Numbered from the stretch's first letter, positions 45,400 through 54,734 are shown. The stretch is 64,000 bases of DNA from Planctomycetota bacterium (GCA_021781415.1 JAJXWW010000138.1:23181-87180); one strand, 5' to 3'. The notes: a model not told the origin generated them from the sequence alone. Numbers and translations: made by a program.

Positions 45400-46371
45400 A
45401 TGTCCACCTTTCGCGCCGGCTCCCTTTGGCTCTTTCGGTTGTTCGGCATCGATGTCTATCTCCATTGGTCCTGGATTTTGATCGCCATATTCCAGATCCA
45501 ATCGAGTGCCAACGCCGCGCAAGACGACCGTTCTTGGCTCTTGCCCATTTATGAATCCAGCAGATGGTATGCGATTCAATACGTCGCTTTATTCGGCATT
45601 GTGTTACTCCACGAATTCGGACACGCGCTGGCTTGTCGTCAGGTCGGCGGATCGGCGGATACCATCGTCTTGTGGCCCTTGGGAGGCATCGCTTATGTCA
45701 GACCTCCCCAGAGGCCGGGCGCTTACTTCTGGACGGCGCTTGCGGGGCCTCTCGTCAATTTTCTGCTCGTTCCTCTCCTGGGCATCGTTGCCTTTCTCGA
45801 TCTTGGGATCGATTGGAGCGCGCTCAGCCCCGATTTGCCCTATTTCCTCAAAGTCATTTGGGGCATCAACCTGTTCTTGTTGCTGTTCAATGTCATGCCG
45901 GTCTATCCACTCGATGGCGGGCAGATTCTCCACGGTTTGTTGTGGTATTTAATCGGCCAAGCCGAGAGTTTGATGGTGGTGAGCATTCTCGGCATGGCAC
46001 TCGGCGGCGCGGCGATGGTGCTTTCGTTGCTTATCGGTAGCCTGTGGCTTAGCGTTCTGTCCGCCTTCGTGTTCTTCACCGCCAACATGGGATTTCGTCA
46101 CGGTCGGATGTTGTCGAAACTCTTGAGCAATCCACGGCACTCGGACGCCGCTTGTCCGGCGTGCGGATTCGCGCCTCCACAGGGTAATTTTTGGCTGTGC
46201 GATGAATGCGGCACACGCTTCGATACCTTCGATTGTCGCGCGCAGTGTCCGGGATGCGGCAAGCTGTTCCGCATAACCGCCTGCCCCAACTGCGCCAAGC
46301 AGCATCCCATCAACGAATGGTTCGACGCTGCCAAAAAATACGAGAATCCATCGTACACGCCCCACGCATAA
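45400..46371 (+). CDS. Site-2 protease (M50) with C-terminal zinc ribbon
   Basis: 323 residues with about six membrane helices. The metalloprotease motif HEFGH is at 71-75, and the third ligand lies in NVMPVYPLDGG (D172). It cuts substrates within the membrane. The C-terminal 95 residues form a rubredoxin-like or double zinc ribbon with four CxxC pairs (CPAC, CDEC, CPGC, CPNC), an addition not found in minimal S2P. The target is unknown; no anti-sigma factor is adjacent. Complete and separate from the manA operon by about 100 bases. Confidence 0.9.
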   Translation: MSTFRAGSLWLFRLFGIDVYLHWSWILIAIFQIQSSANAAQDDRSWLLPIYESSRWYAIQYVALFGIVLLHEFGHALACRQVGGSADTIVLWPLGGIAYVRPPQRPGAYFWTALAGPLVNFLLVPLLGIVAFLDLGIDWSALSPDLPYFLKVIWGINLFLLLFNVMPVYPLDGGQILHGLLWYLIGQAESLMVVSILGMALGGAAMVLSLLIGSLWLSVLSAFVFFTANMGFRHGRMLSKLLSNPRHSDAACPACGFAPPQGNFWLCDECGTRFDTFDCRAQCPGCGKLFRITACPNCAKQHPINEWFDAAKKYENPSYTPHA

Positions 46372-46380
46372 ACCGCCTCG

Positions 46381-46421
46381 CGGAAGCGCCAGCGAGGGTT
46401 CTCGCCTTCGCTGGCACTTCG
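46381..46421. terminator. Imperfect hairpin between convergent genes
   Basis: Left arm 46381-46398 (CGGAAGCGCCAGCGAGGG) and right arm 46405-46421 pair with a few mismatches. It lies between the stop of the site-2 protease and the stop of the TIM-barrel gene, so it can terminate both. A partial relative of its arm sequence is at about 29021-29040. Confidence 0.6.
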
Positions 46422-46438
46422 GTTTCGAAGCGAGCGTT

Positions 46439-47329
46439 TTAGACATCGCACAAGATGACCGCTTGTTCCAGCCCCTTCGCCGGATCGCGGGTGGGTATAA
46501 ACTCTTGCCCGACATAGCCGGTATACTTCACGTCCACCAGCGCGCGCATGATGGGCGGATAATTGATCTCCTGCTTGTCGTCTAATTCCGCGCGTCCGGG
46601 ATTGCCGGCGGTATGAACGTGGCCGATGTATTCGGCAAACTGGCGGATGCGCCGAATCACGTCGCCGTCCATAATCTGCACGTGGTAGATGTCGAACAGC
46701 AGTTTGAGACGGGGCGAACCGACTTTCTTGAGGATGTCGATGCAATAATCGGTGTGATCGCCTTGATAACCGGGATGTCCCTTCATCTTCTCGGCGACGC
46801 GGCTATTGAGCATCTCCAGACAGAGTGTGACCTTTTTCTTCTCGGCGTAGCCGACGATCTTCTTGTACCCGGCGACACAGTTTTTGATGCCGTCGTCATC
46901 GGACACGTCTTCGCGGAAGCCGGTGAAGGTGATGACGTTGGGAAACCCGGCCTCGGCGCAGGCGTCGATGGCCGCCCGCATCTTGTCGAGACACATTTCG
47001 TGATATTTGGGATTGTTCATGCCTTTGTCGAAGCCGTGACTCGGCGCGATGGCGCAGATCAGACCGTGCTTTTTGAGGATGGGCCAATCTTTGGGTTCGA
47101 CGATTTCGACGCTGCCGCATCCCAGCCGTTTCGCCTGTTGGCACAGCTGTTCCATGTTCCAATGCTCCTCGAAGCACCAGCGAACGATGGATTGCTTCAG
47201 GCGTTTGTTTTTGATGGCCGGCTGCTCGGCGCGGACGGCGGGCAACGCGCCGGCAACCGCCAACGCGGCCCCGCTCTGAAGAAGTCGGCGGCGCGTCATC
47301 GACGCGGAGGTCGATTTGTGGTGTGACAT
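46439..47329 (-). CDS. TIM-barrel protein of the hydroxypyruvate isomerase family, exported
   Basis: 296 residues. The twin-arginine signal TRRRLLQSGAALAVAGAL suggests Tat export. The body is an AP endonuclease 2-type TIM barrel with the metal-binding glutamate/histidine set of the hydroxypyruvate isomerase family: EIVEPKDW, ITFTGFRE, LCLEMLNSR, LLFDIYHVQIMDGD, IGHVHTAGNPGR, and GYVGQEFIP. It probably isomerises or epimerises a sugar. Planctomycetes use many such exported enzymes; substrate is not known. Confidence 0.92.
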   Translation of the reverse strand: MSHHKSTSASMTRRRLLQSGAALAVAGALPAVRAEQPAIKNKRLKQSIVRWCFEEHWNMEQLCQQAKRLGCGSVEIVEPKDWPILKKHGLICAIAPSHGFDKGMNNPKYHEMCLDKMRAAIDACAEAGFPNVITFTGFREDVSDDDGIKNCVAGYKKIVGYAEKKKVTLCLEMLNSRVAEKMKGHPGYQGDHTDYCIDILKKVGSPRLKLLFDIYHVQIMDGDVIRRIRQFAEYIGHVHTAGNPGRAELDDKQEINYPPIMRALVDVKYTGYVGQEFIPTRDPAKGLEQAVILCDV

Positions 47330-47477
47330 CGTTGTACTCCTGGCTTTTCGCCTTACGAGACCGATTCGCTACGGATGGACGGTAGAGTACAGTGTAGCGG
47401 AGCTTCTCATCGCGGTGTAGCGGTTCGGCGCGATTGTTTAGCGGCCGATGAAGGGACAGTTGCGTTACGGCTTGGCA

Positions 47478-47774
47478 TTAGGCGCGCGATTGCCAACCGG
47501 ATGGATCGCGGGAAGCGTGATAAACGGCGAGTACACGAATGCGATCCGACAGGACGCGATAGTAGATCGCATAGGGAAAGCGAGGCAGCAACCCTTCACG
47601 GATATCGGCATCGGCGAAACCGAATCGCGCCGGGTTGGCAATGATCTTAGTGAGTACAGCCTGGATTTCATCCAAGAAGTCCCGTCCCAGTCCCGACCGT
47701 CGTTGCTCGTACCAGTCGTGAGCATCGTCGATCTCGTCGCGTACAGACGGGTGGAAATCCAGTGGGAGGCTCAT
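47478..47774 (-). CDS. ParE/RelE-family toxin
   Basis: 98 residues, the family size. The order of segments (FHPSVRDEIDDAHDWYEQRRSGLGRDFLDEI, then ARFGFADADIREGLLPRFPYAIYYRVLSDRIRVLAVYHASRDP) matches the ParE/RelE toxin fold, including the final beta-hairpin. ParE members poison DNA gyrase; RelE members cut mRNA. Which one applies cannot be told. It overlaps the upstream antitoxin gene by 4 bases (ATGA type), as in a toxin-antitoxin operon. Confidence 0.9.
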   Translation of the reverse strand: MSLPLDFHPSVRDEIDDAHDWYEQRRSGLGRDFLDEIQAVLTKIIANPARFGFADADIREGLLPRFPYAIYYRVLSDRIRVLAVYHASRDPSGWQSRA

Positions 47775-47995
47775 GGCTTTGTCTCAATACTGGCACGGAT
47801 CTGCTCCCACGTCAGGGCGATGCCAGGGTTCGCGTCCATCTCGATATTTCTGCGGGCTATCTCGGCGCGCTGTCCGGCAGTCAGTCGGCCAGGCGGGCGA
47901 CGATCCTCCAAACTCTCCCAAATCTCCAAAGCCAGAGCGATCCGCTGCTCTGGACTGAATCGGTCGATTCCAAGATCTTTCATCGTCGGGACCAT
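47771..47995 (-). CDS. Antitoxin of a ParE-type addiction module
   Basis: 74 residues. The start MVPTMKDLGIDRFSPEQRIALALEIWESL is typical of the addiction-module component family often paired with ParE toxins, and its C-terminus (WEQIRASIETKP) would wrap around the toxin. Its stop overlaps the toxin start by 4 bases, so both are produced together. An in-frame ATG at residue 5 is an alternative start. It likely also represses its own promoter, as usual in such modules. Confidence 0.88.
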   Translation of the reverse strand: MVPTMKDLGIDRFSPEQRIALALEIWESLEDRRPPGRLTAGQRAEIARRNIEMDANPGIALTWEQIRASIETKP

Positions 47996-48044
47996 CGTAT
48001 ACCCCCTTGTGGAGAAGCCTCCCCAAAAAGTGTCCTAGAGGATG

Positions 48045-48614
48045 TCACCGCTTCGGCACATTCAGGACGAAGTCGGGTGCCTTCACCGAGCCTCGCCAAG
48101 CTTGGGGCGGAGGAGTGAATAGCTCATCGGTCGGTTCGTAAACATACTCGAACGATACTGTATACGCTCCCGATCGCTCAAGATTAAGGTAATACACCGT
48201 CCTCTGTCTTTCGTAGCTTTCGCCTGGAGGGATTTTCACCAAGTAGTCCTGGGGCCACTTTGTGTCCGCCCACAGGCCGGAACACCATCGGCCGCAGCCG
48301 TTACCAAACCGTAAAATCCGGCCGTCAGAACCTCGCACGGTGAAACGATAATATGGCATGTGCCAGCAGGGAAACGAGCCATCCATTGGCTTGAGGATGT
48401 AGACCGGCTTCGGCGTGTCGTTGTGGAAACGGATCTGCACATAAAACCTATCTCGACCGGGAGCATGCGGTAGTGGCTTGACCTCCACGCTCAACTTGCC
48501 TGGCGGAGTCACTGCATCCAAATCTTCATCACGGTTCGGATCGTCAACGCAACCCGGCATCAGGGCAACGAAAATCACCCAAGTCAGGATCAGAAACGCA
48601 CGCGCGATGAGCAT
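48045..48614 (-). CDS. Hypothetical lipoprotein
   Basis: 189 residues from the ATG at 48612-48614 after a strong GGAGGGG site; the frame is open to 48710. The N-terminus is a lipoprotein signal with the lipobox MPGC (C22). The mature part is beta-rich (FYVQIRFHNDTPKPVYILKP, SGAYTVSFEYVYEPTDELF) and resembles immunoglobulin-like modules of unknown function. Cysteines at CWHM and CGRWC might form disulfides. No partner gene is evident; it follows the antitoxin gene in the same direction, so it would be upstream in transcription. Confidence 0.8.
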   Translation of the reverse strand: MLIARAFLILTWVIFVALMPGCVDDPNRDEDLDAVTPPGKLSVEVKPLPHAPGRDRFYVQIRFHNDTPKPVYILKPMDGSFPCWHMPYYRFTVRGSDGRILRFGNGCGRWCSGLWADTKWPQDYLVKIPPGESYERQRTVYYLNLERSGAYTVSFEYVYEPTDELFTPPPQAWRGSVKAPDFVLNVPKR

Positions 48615-48730
48615 GTGTCCCCTCCATTCGGCCGAATGTGTTAAAGAACACGCAATGCGATGGACAACCGACAATACCCATTCTATCAATGCGATGTCTT
48701 GCGAGTACAATCGAGCAACTCCGCTTCTCT

Positions 48731-50551
48731 TTAAACTCGCCGAAATTGGCGTTCGAGATCGTGACGGCTAAACAATAGCGCCGTCGGTCGGCCGTGTGGG
48801 CAGTGGTGTGTATCGTCGGCCAGCTTGCGCTGTTCGACGAGCGCCGTCATTTGTTCCGGCGTCAGGCGATCGCCGGCGCGGACGGCGGAGTGGCAGGCCA
48901 TGAGACTCATCAGATCGTTGAACAGCACTTCGCGGCTGGGGGCGCGCTCCTTCGAGACAAGGTGATCGACGACGGCGCGGAGGATCGTTTGCGGCGAACG
49001 GCGACCGAGGAGCGCGGGATAGCGGGTCACGAGAATCGTACCGCCGCCGAAGTCTTCGACTCCGAGTCCGAGTTCCGCCAACGCATCGCGGTATTCCAGC
49101 GTCCGCGCCGCCTGCTCCGCCGTCAGTTCGACTGGCTCGGGGATCAACAGCGGCTGCGTTTCCAACGGTCCCGATTGGATGCGCCGTTTGATCTGCTCGA
49201 ACAAAATCCGTTCGTGCAACGCATGTTGATCGATCACCAACATACCCTCGTCGGTTTCGACGACGAGGTAGGCATCGTACAGCTGGATGATTTTCGCGGG
49301 AGTAGGTGAGACCGCGGGCGGTGTCGATGGGACAGCCGTGGATTCCATCGAGGGAGGCGGAGGCGCAGTTATTGGTTCGCTCGCTCTCGGCAGTGGATCG
49401 AACGGGGCGAGGGGGGGCGGAAGGGGTAGAGGAGAAGCGAACAGATTCGTAGGCGGTGGAGAGCCGAGCGATTCTGTCGGCTGCACGGTCGAGGGTACTT
49501 GCAAGCGTGCCGTGAGATTCTCGGCGTGAAGGCGCTGGCGGACGGTGGAGAAGACGAGATGGTGCAACGCCTGGCTCTCGCGGAAACGCACCTCGGCCTT
49601 GGTCGGATGGACGTTGACATCGACCTCTTCCGGCGGCAGATCGAGAAACAGAAACGCCACGGCATAGCGCCCGGTCATCAGCAGACCGCGATAGGCTTCC
49701 TGGACGGCGTGGGCCAGGGTGCGGTCGCGCACCCAGCGGCCATTGACGAACAGATATTGCATACGCGCCGTGCCGCGATCGCAGGCGGGATCGGCGATGT
49801 AGCCGGTTAGCGTCGCCGCATTCTGAAACCCCTGGACGGCATAGAGTTGGTTGCTCACTTCCGGGCCGAAAAACGCAGCGATACGGTCGAGCAAAACCAT
49901 CGACTTCGGGATGTCGTAGACCGTCTTATTGTTGTGACGCAGCGTCAAATGCAATCCCTCGCCGCGCACGCCGCGCTCCACGTCGGCCTCGAAAATCGAG
50001 CGCGTGTGCGCCAACGCCAAGCGTGTAAATGTCTCGCTAATGTGTCCCATTTCGGTCGAGGGCGTGCGCAGGAACTTACGGCGAACGGGCGTGTTGTAGA
50101 ACAGGTGGCGCACTTCGATGCGCGTGCCGGGCGCGCCGTTCCACGGATGCGCCTCCGACAATTCGCCGCCGTTGCAGGTAAGCATCGCGCCACTCGGCTC
50201 CTCGCGCGGTCTCGATTGCAGCGTCACTTGGGCCACGCCGCCGATTGAGGCCAGTGCTTCGCCGCGAAAGCCCATCGTCTCGATGTGAAAGAGATCGTCG
50301 GCGCAGGCCAATTTACTCGTGGCATGACTGGCGAAGGCGAGCGGCAGATCGTCGGCCACGATACCGCAACCGTCATCGACAACGCGAATGAGATCGCTGC
50401 CCCCCTGCTCGATCTCGACATCAATGCGGCGACTACCGGCATCGACGGCATTTTCGAGCAGTTCTTTCACGACGCTAGCGGGCCGTTCGATCACCTCGCC
50501 GGCGGCAATCTTGTTCACGACGAGCGAGGATAATTGCCGAATTCGCGCCAT
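48731..50551 (-). CDS. mutL: DNA mismatch repair protein
   Basis: 606 residues from the ATG at 50549-50551; an ATG four codons earlier at 50563 is possible. It links mismatch recognition to strand incision. ATPase motifs are ELLENAVDAGS (E33, N34), VDDGCGI and the GFRGEAL box. The C-terminal endonuclease motif DQHA-X2-E-X4-E (441-452) and CPHGRPTA are present, so this is the nicking type found in bacteria without MutH. A Pro-rich linker lies at about 360-420. It follows the response regulator in the same direction with an inverted repeat between. Confidence 0.96.
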   Translation of the reverse strand: MARIRQLSSLVVNKIAAGEVIERPASVVKELLENAVDAGSRRIDVEIEQGGSDLIRVVDDGCGIVADDLPLAFASHATSKLACADDLFHIETMGFRGEALASIGGVAQVTLQSRPREEPSGAMLTCNGGELSEAHPWNGAPGTRIEVRHLFYNTPVRRKFLRTPSTEMGHISETFTRLALAHTRSIFEADVERGVRGEGLHLTLRHNNKTVYDIPKSMVLLDRIAAFFGPEVSNQLYAVQGFQNAATLTGYIADPACDRGTARMQYLFVNGRWVRDRTLAHAVQEAYRGLLMTGRYAVAFLFLDLPPEEVDVNVHPTKAEVRFRESQALHHLVFSTVRQRLHAENLTARLQVPSTVQPTESLGSPPPTNLFASPLPLPPPLAPFDPLPRASEPITAPPPPSMESTAVPSTPPAVSPTPAKIIQLYDAYLVVETDEGMLVIDQHALHERILFEQIKRRIQSGPLETQPLLIPEPVELTAEQAARTLEYRDALAELGLGVEDFGGGTILVTRYPALLGRRSPQTILRAVVDHLVSKERAPSREVLFNDLMSLMACHSAVRAGDRLTPEQMTALVEQRKLADDTHHCPHGRPTALLFSRHDLERQFRRV

Positions 50552-50567
50552 GCAATCCCTCAAAAAA

Positions 50568-50739
50568 TTTCACCACGGAAGACACGGAAAAAGACAAGAA
50601 AAGAGACAGGTCAACAAATCCACTTAACGAATCAGAAGTACGATATGAATATCTCCTTTCCACACACCGATATCAGGGGTATGCTGCAATTTTTGTTTTT
50701 GACTTTTTCCGTGTGTTTCGTGTATTCCGTGGTGAAAAC
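50568..50739. repeat. Inverted ACCACGGAAGACACGGAA-type repeats
   Basis: TTTCACCACGGAAGACACGG (50568-50587) and its complement-like partner at 50701-50739 lie about 100 bases apart between mutL and the response regulator gene. The right arm has one extra 9-base unit. The motif belongs to a low-complexity repeat type common between genes in some planctomycetes. Confidence 0.65.
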
Positions 50740-50755
50740 TTTCTTCGTTCCGCAG

Positions 50756-52279
50756 TCAGTTTTCGTTCCAGCCCCATTTTTTAATTTTACGTTCCAGGGC
50801 GGCCTCTTTCATATTCAGTGTTTTCGCTGCCGCCGCGAGGTCGTGGTTGGTCTCGTCGAGCGCTTGGCGGATTTTATCTTGCAGCTTCCATTCTTGGATT
50901 ACGCGGTAGAGGGTGCGTTCGCCGATGCCGAGCATTTTGGCCGCCTCTTCGCGGTTGCCTTCCGTCAGCGTCAGCGCCCGTTCGATGTAGTAGCGTTCGA
51001 CCTCGGTGAGCGGACGGCCGACCAGATGGCCGGCGTCGGTGGCCCGTCCTTCGTGCGGCGCTTTCTTCAACACGGCGCTGTCTTGAACGTCGTCGAGTCC
51101 CAGCACGCCATCGGCATCGAGAACGACCAGGCTTTCGATAAAGTTGCGCAGTTCGCGGACGTTGCCGGGCCACTCGTAGGCGGCCATGGCGCGACGGATC
51201 GGCTCGGCGATACTGGTAACATGCTTATCGTGTTGCGCGTTCATTTCCTTGATGAACTGCGCGGCAAGAAGGGGCAAGTCATCGCGGCGCTCGCGCAGCG
51301 GTGGTAATTTGATGGCCATCACCTTGAGACGGTGGTACAGATCTTGACGGAATTTGCCGTCGGCGATGGCCTGCTCCAGATCGCGGAACGTCGCCGACAC
51401 CAGACGGACATTGACCTTGATCGGCTCGTTGCTGCCGATGCGAAAGACTTCCTTGTTCTCCAACACACGCAACAATTTCGCTTGCAGGGTCAACGGCATG
51501 TCGCCGATTTCATCGAGAAAAAGCGTTCCACCGTTGGCGTACTCGAAGCGCCCCTTGCGCATCTTGTCCGCGCCGGTGAACGCCCCAACTTCGTGGCCGA
51601 ACAGCTCGTCGTCGAGCAGATTTTCGTTGAAGGCCGTGCAATTGAGCGGGGCGAACGGTTTGTTCTTGCGCGGGCTGTTGTTGTGAATGGCGCGGGCGAT
51701 CAGTTCTTTGCCGGTGCCGGTCTCGCCGAGGACGAGGACGGTGGCATTGGTGGGCGCGATGGCCTGACACGCCTTGATGACCTGGTGCATCGCTGGACTA
51801 TTGCCAATGACCCCTTCAAAGCCGAATTTCTCATCGAGCTGTCGTTTCAGTTCGCGGTTCAACTTCGCCAAGCGCAGCCGTTCGCCCGCCTTATCCACGA
51901 TGGCGCGCAGTTCGACGAGATCGACTGGTTTGGCAAGATAGTTGGCCGCCCCCTCCTTGATGGCCTCGACGGCGGTTTTGACATCGCCGTGGCCGGTTAT
52001 CATAATCACTTCCGCCTCCGGCAACTCCTCGCGCGCCTTGCGCAGAATGGCTAGACCATCGAGATCGGCCATCTTCAGATCGGTGACGATGACGTCGAAT
52101 TCGTCTTGCTCGATTTTCTTGGCACCCGCCGCGCCGCTGGTGGCGACGACGCACTCGTAGCCGACGCGCTCCAGGCTCTCAGCCACGGTTTCGGCGTGGA
52201 ACGATTCGTCGTCGATGACCAATACCTTGAGGCCATCGCCCGCCTTGCGGTTCTCGGTGCTTTCCACAAGTTGCGCCAT
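50756..52279 (-). CDS. Sigma-54-dependent response regulator (NtrC family)
   Basis: 507 residues. The receiver domain (about 17-135) has acidic VIDDE and the phosphorylatable D67 in VIVTDLKM. The AAA+ domain (about 150-390) has Walker A GETGTGKE (185-192) and the sigma-54-contacting GAFTGA (232-237). The C-terminus holds two Fis-like helix-turn-helix units in tandem (EAAKMLGIGERTLYRVI and AAAAKTLNMKEAALERKI). It activates sigma-54 promoters when phosphorylated; no partner histidine kinase is adjacent. Complete. Confidence 0.95.
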   Translation of the reverse strand: MAQLVESTENRKAGDGLKVLVIDDESFHAETVAESLERVGYECVVATSGAAGAKKIEQDEFDVIVTDLKMADLDGLAILRKAREELPEAEVIMITGHGDVKTAVEAIKEGAANYLAKPVDLVELRAIVDKAGERLRLAKLNRELKRQLDEKFGFEGVIGNSPAMHQVIKACQAIAPTNATVLVLGETGTGKELIARAIHNNSPRKNKPFAPLNCTAFNENLLDDELFGHEVGAFTGADKMRKGRFEYANGGTLFLDEIGDMPLTLQAKLLRVLENKEVFRIGSNEPIKVNVRLVSATFRDLEQAIADGKFRQDLYHRLKVMAIKLPPLRERRDDLPLLAAQFIKEMNAQHDKHVTSIAEPIRRAMAAYEWPGNVRELRNFIESLVVLDADGVLGLDDVQDSAVLKKAPHEGRATDAGHLVGRPLTEVERYYIERALTLTEGNREEAAKMLGIGERTLYRVIQEWKLQDKIRQALDETNHDLAAAAKTLNMKEAALERKIKKWGWNEN

Positions 52280-52509
52280 GTATTCACTACCCCTTCAATG
52301 TGTCTCCCAATCGGAGGGAAGGAGTTATTTTATCGTCGGCGAGACAGGGATTGTAGGGTGAGTCGTGCAACGGGAGCTACCGAGAGGCTTTCGGCGAGTC
52401 TCGCTCCGCTCGACCCGCCCTACCGCTTCGCTCGTCGGATGCGAAACGTCCGTTAAAGTCGTTACCCTCGAACCTCCGATGAAGGTTGGTACGAAGTTCG
52501 GAGGTACTG

Positions 52510-53985
52510 ATGAGCGAGACGCAAGTGTTACTGGGCAAGATCCAGGCGCTGCGGCAACGGCTGGAACAGGCGCAGGGATTGGCCAATGAAGCGCGCTCGG
52601 CGGCGACGGCTCTCATTGAGGAAACCGCCGGCAATCGCTCGCTGTCCGCCTTCGAGCGTTTAGTCGAAGACGGCGACGATCACGATGCCCAACTCGATCG
52701 CCTCGTTCGCCCGTTGACGGCTCGCTTCCGCAACGACGAATCGCACGCTCTGCCGCGTCAGCTGACTTCGCGGGCGCGCCGAGCGCTCGAACGCGGTCGG
52801 GAGTTGCTGACACGCCTGCGCCAATTGGCGGACGCCTTCGAGCAGCGGGACGACCGCGACGCGCCACCGCCACTGTTCGTTCGTCGCGATCCGCTGGCGC
52901 GCATGTACCGCGAGACCGTGGCACTGACCGACACTGCGTTGCGCATGATTCCCCTGTTCCCCGACACCGCCAGCGCCCAGATGCGGCTGTGCGAGGGGCT
53001 GGAGGCGATCTTCAACGTCGTGGGCGCTCGCCTTGTATCCGTGAGCGGCGGCGTCGAACGGCAGCGTCGAGAACTCGGACAGATCACGCGCCTCACCGAT
53101 CTGCTTTCGGTCCTCGAAAGCGGCATACCCATCGACAATCAGCCGTTCCTGGAGTTGGCCGAGGAGATTCTCGCTGAAGCTCAGGAATGTGGACCGTTGC
53201 GGTTCCTCGCGGGCGATCCGCGCAATCCGACTCACTTTGCCGCTTGTCACGGACTGACGACGGCGCGGGTCGCGGCACGTATCGTCCGCCACGATGCGGA
53301 ACTGCGCGGGCGAGCGCACGATGTCCTGTTGGCCGCGCTCATCCACGATGTCGGAATGATGGGCTTGCCGCCGGAAATCTTGGCCTATCCCGAACCGATC
53401 GACGACAATCAGCGCCGTCTCATCGAAGCGCACTGTCATCTCGGTGTCAGCATGGCCGCGCCGCTGCTGTTGGAATCGCCTTGGTTGGCCGAGGCGATTG
53501 GAGGGCATCACGAACGGCTCGACGGCACGGGCTACCCCGACGGTCTGCGCGATTTTCAAGTGAAGCCGCTGACGCGCCTGTTGGCCGTGTGCGATGTCTA
53601 CGCCGCGATGTGTACGCCTCGCCCCCATCGACCGGCGCGCGAAACGCGCACCGCCCTGACCGATACCCTCTTACTCGCCGAGCAGGGGCTGCTCGATCGG
53701 CACTATTCCGAGTGTCTGTTGCACCTTTCGTTTTACCCCATCGGTTCCGTCGTCGAATTGGCGGATGGAGCGGTGGGCGTGGTGGTGGCGACGCCGCAGC
53801 CGAGCCGCGATCTAGGCAGCCCCGCGCGTCCGGTGGTTGCCCTCTTGATCGACTCGGACGGCCAAGCGCTGCCGCTACCGCACCATTTCGATCTCGCGCA
53901 ATCCGACGGACCCAGCATCGTTCGCAGTCTATCGTCCGTTGAAAGTCGAGAAGTTCTGGGCGGACGTTTCCCAGAGTGGGTGTAA
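52510..53985 (+). CDS. HD-GYP domain protein
   Basis: 491 residues from ATG 52510 after GGAGG; the frame opens earlier at 52486. N-terminal 140 residues form a coiled-coil (LLGKIQALRQRLEQAQGLANEARSA). The HD-GYP domain is at about 245-400: HGLTTARVAARI, HDVGMMGLP, a middle H in GHHERLDGTGYPDGL. Such enzymes degrade cyclic di-GMP. The first HD pair is intact (IHDVGMMG), so catalysis is likely. The C-terminal 100 residues are a PilZ-unlike beta region (IGSVVELADGAVGVVV). It neighbours a CPBP protease in the same direction. Confidence 0.88.
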   Translation: MSETQVLLGKIQALRQRLEQAQGLANEARSAATALIEETAGNRSLSAFERLVEDGDDHDAQLDRLVRPLTARFRNDESHALPRQLTSRARRALERGRELLTRLRQLADAFEQRDDRDAPPPLFVRRDPLARMYRETVALTDTALRMIPLFPDTASAQMRLCEGLEAIFNVVGARLVSVSGGVERQRRELGQITRLTDLLSVLESGIPIDNQPFLELAEEILAEAQECGPLRFLAGDPRNPTHFAACHGLTTARVAARIVRHDAELRGRAHDVLLAALIHDVGMMGLPPEILAYPEPIDDNQRRLIEAHCHLGVSMAAPLLLESPWLAEAIGGHHERLDGTGYPDGLRDFQVKPLTRLLAVCDVYAAMCTPRPHRPARETRTALTDTLLLAEQGLLDRHYSECLLHLSFYPIGSVVELADGAVGVVVATPQPSRDLGSPARPVVALLIDSDGQALPLPHHFDLAQSDGPSIVRSLSSVESREVLGGRFPEWV

Positions 53986-54005
53986 TCGCGGACGAGGACG
54001 GCGGC

Positions 54006-54734
54006 ATGACCAGTCACATAAGCTATGTGCGATCGACGCGGCATCCCTGGCCGTCGCTGCTGTTCGTACTGCCGTTGTTGATCGCCTACGAAGCTGGCGT
54101 CGCCGTGCTTGGCGGACCTCATCCCGAACATCTGAGGAACGGAGCGGACAATTGGCTGCGCGTCGGCTTGATGCGCGTCGGTATTTCGTGGGTTTGGCTT
54201 CCTCCGGCCGTACTCCTCGCGCTGCTGAGTCTCTGGACGTGGCGACGCAGGAACGATCGCCCCAACGAAGTGTTGACCGTCCTGAGCGGGATGATTCTCG
54301 AAAGCGTCTCTCTGGCCATCGGTTTATGGGGAATTAGCCGCGCGCTCGGGCCGCTCCTCGAACAGGTCGGCATCGAACTGTCCGTGGCTTCGGCAGAACC
54401 GGCGGTCGGACGCGTCATCACCTATTTGGGCGCGGGCATCTATGAAGAAGCGCTGTTTCGTCTCGTCTTGTTTACCTGCTTGCTGCGCGTTCTGCGGTTG
54501 ATGGATGTCAACGGATTCCTCGCCGTGGCCTTGTCCGCGAGCGCGTCGGCGCTACTATTCTCCGCCGCCCATCACATTGGCCCCTATGGACAGCCTTATA
54601 GTAATTATCTGTTCCTCTTTCGACTCATTGCCGGCTTATACTTCGCGATCCTCTTTCAAACGCGAGGTTTCGGCATCGCCGTCGGCGCGCACGCCTGTTA
54701 TAATTTAATCGTTAGTATTGGGGCGAGTTCCTAA
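54006..54734 (+). CDS. CPBP-family intramembrane protease
   Basis: 242 residues from ATG 54006, preceded by GAGGACG; a GTG at 53976 overlaps the HD-GYP stop. Membrane helices span about 18-35, 60-80, and four near the C-terminus. CPBP motifs are visible: YEEALFRL (EExxxR), FSAAHHIGP (His), and GAHACYN (HxxxN-type). These are glutamic-type membrane proteases related to CAAX proteases. The substrate is unknown. The last bases overlap the end of the convergent GT2 gene by 4. Confidence 0.9.
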   Translation: MTSHISYVRSTRHPWPSLLFVLPLLIAYEAGVAVLGGPHPEHLRNGADNWLRVGLMRVGISWVWLPPAVLLALLSLWTWRRRNDRPNEVLTVLSGMILESVSLAIGLWGISRALGPLLEQVGIELSVASAEPAVGRVITYLGAGIYEEALFRLVLFTCLLRVLRLMDVNGFLAVALSASASALLFSAAHHIGPYGQPYSNYLFLFRLIAGLYFAILFQTRGFGIAVGAHACYNLIVSIGASS

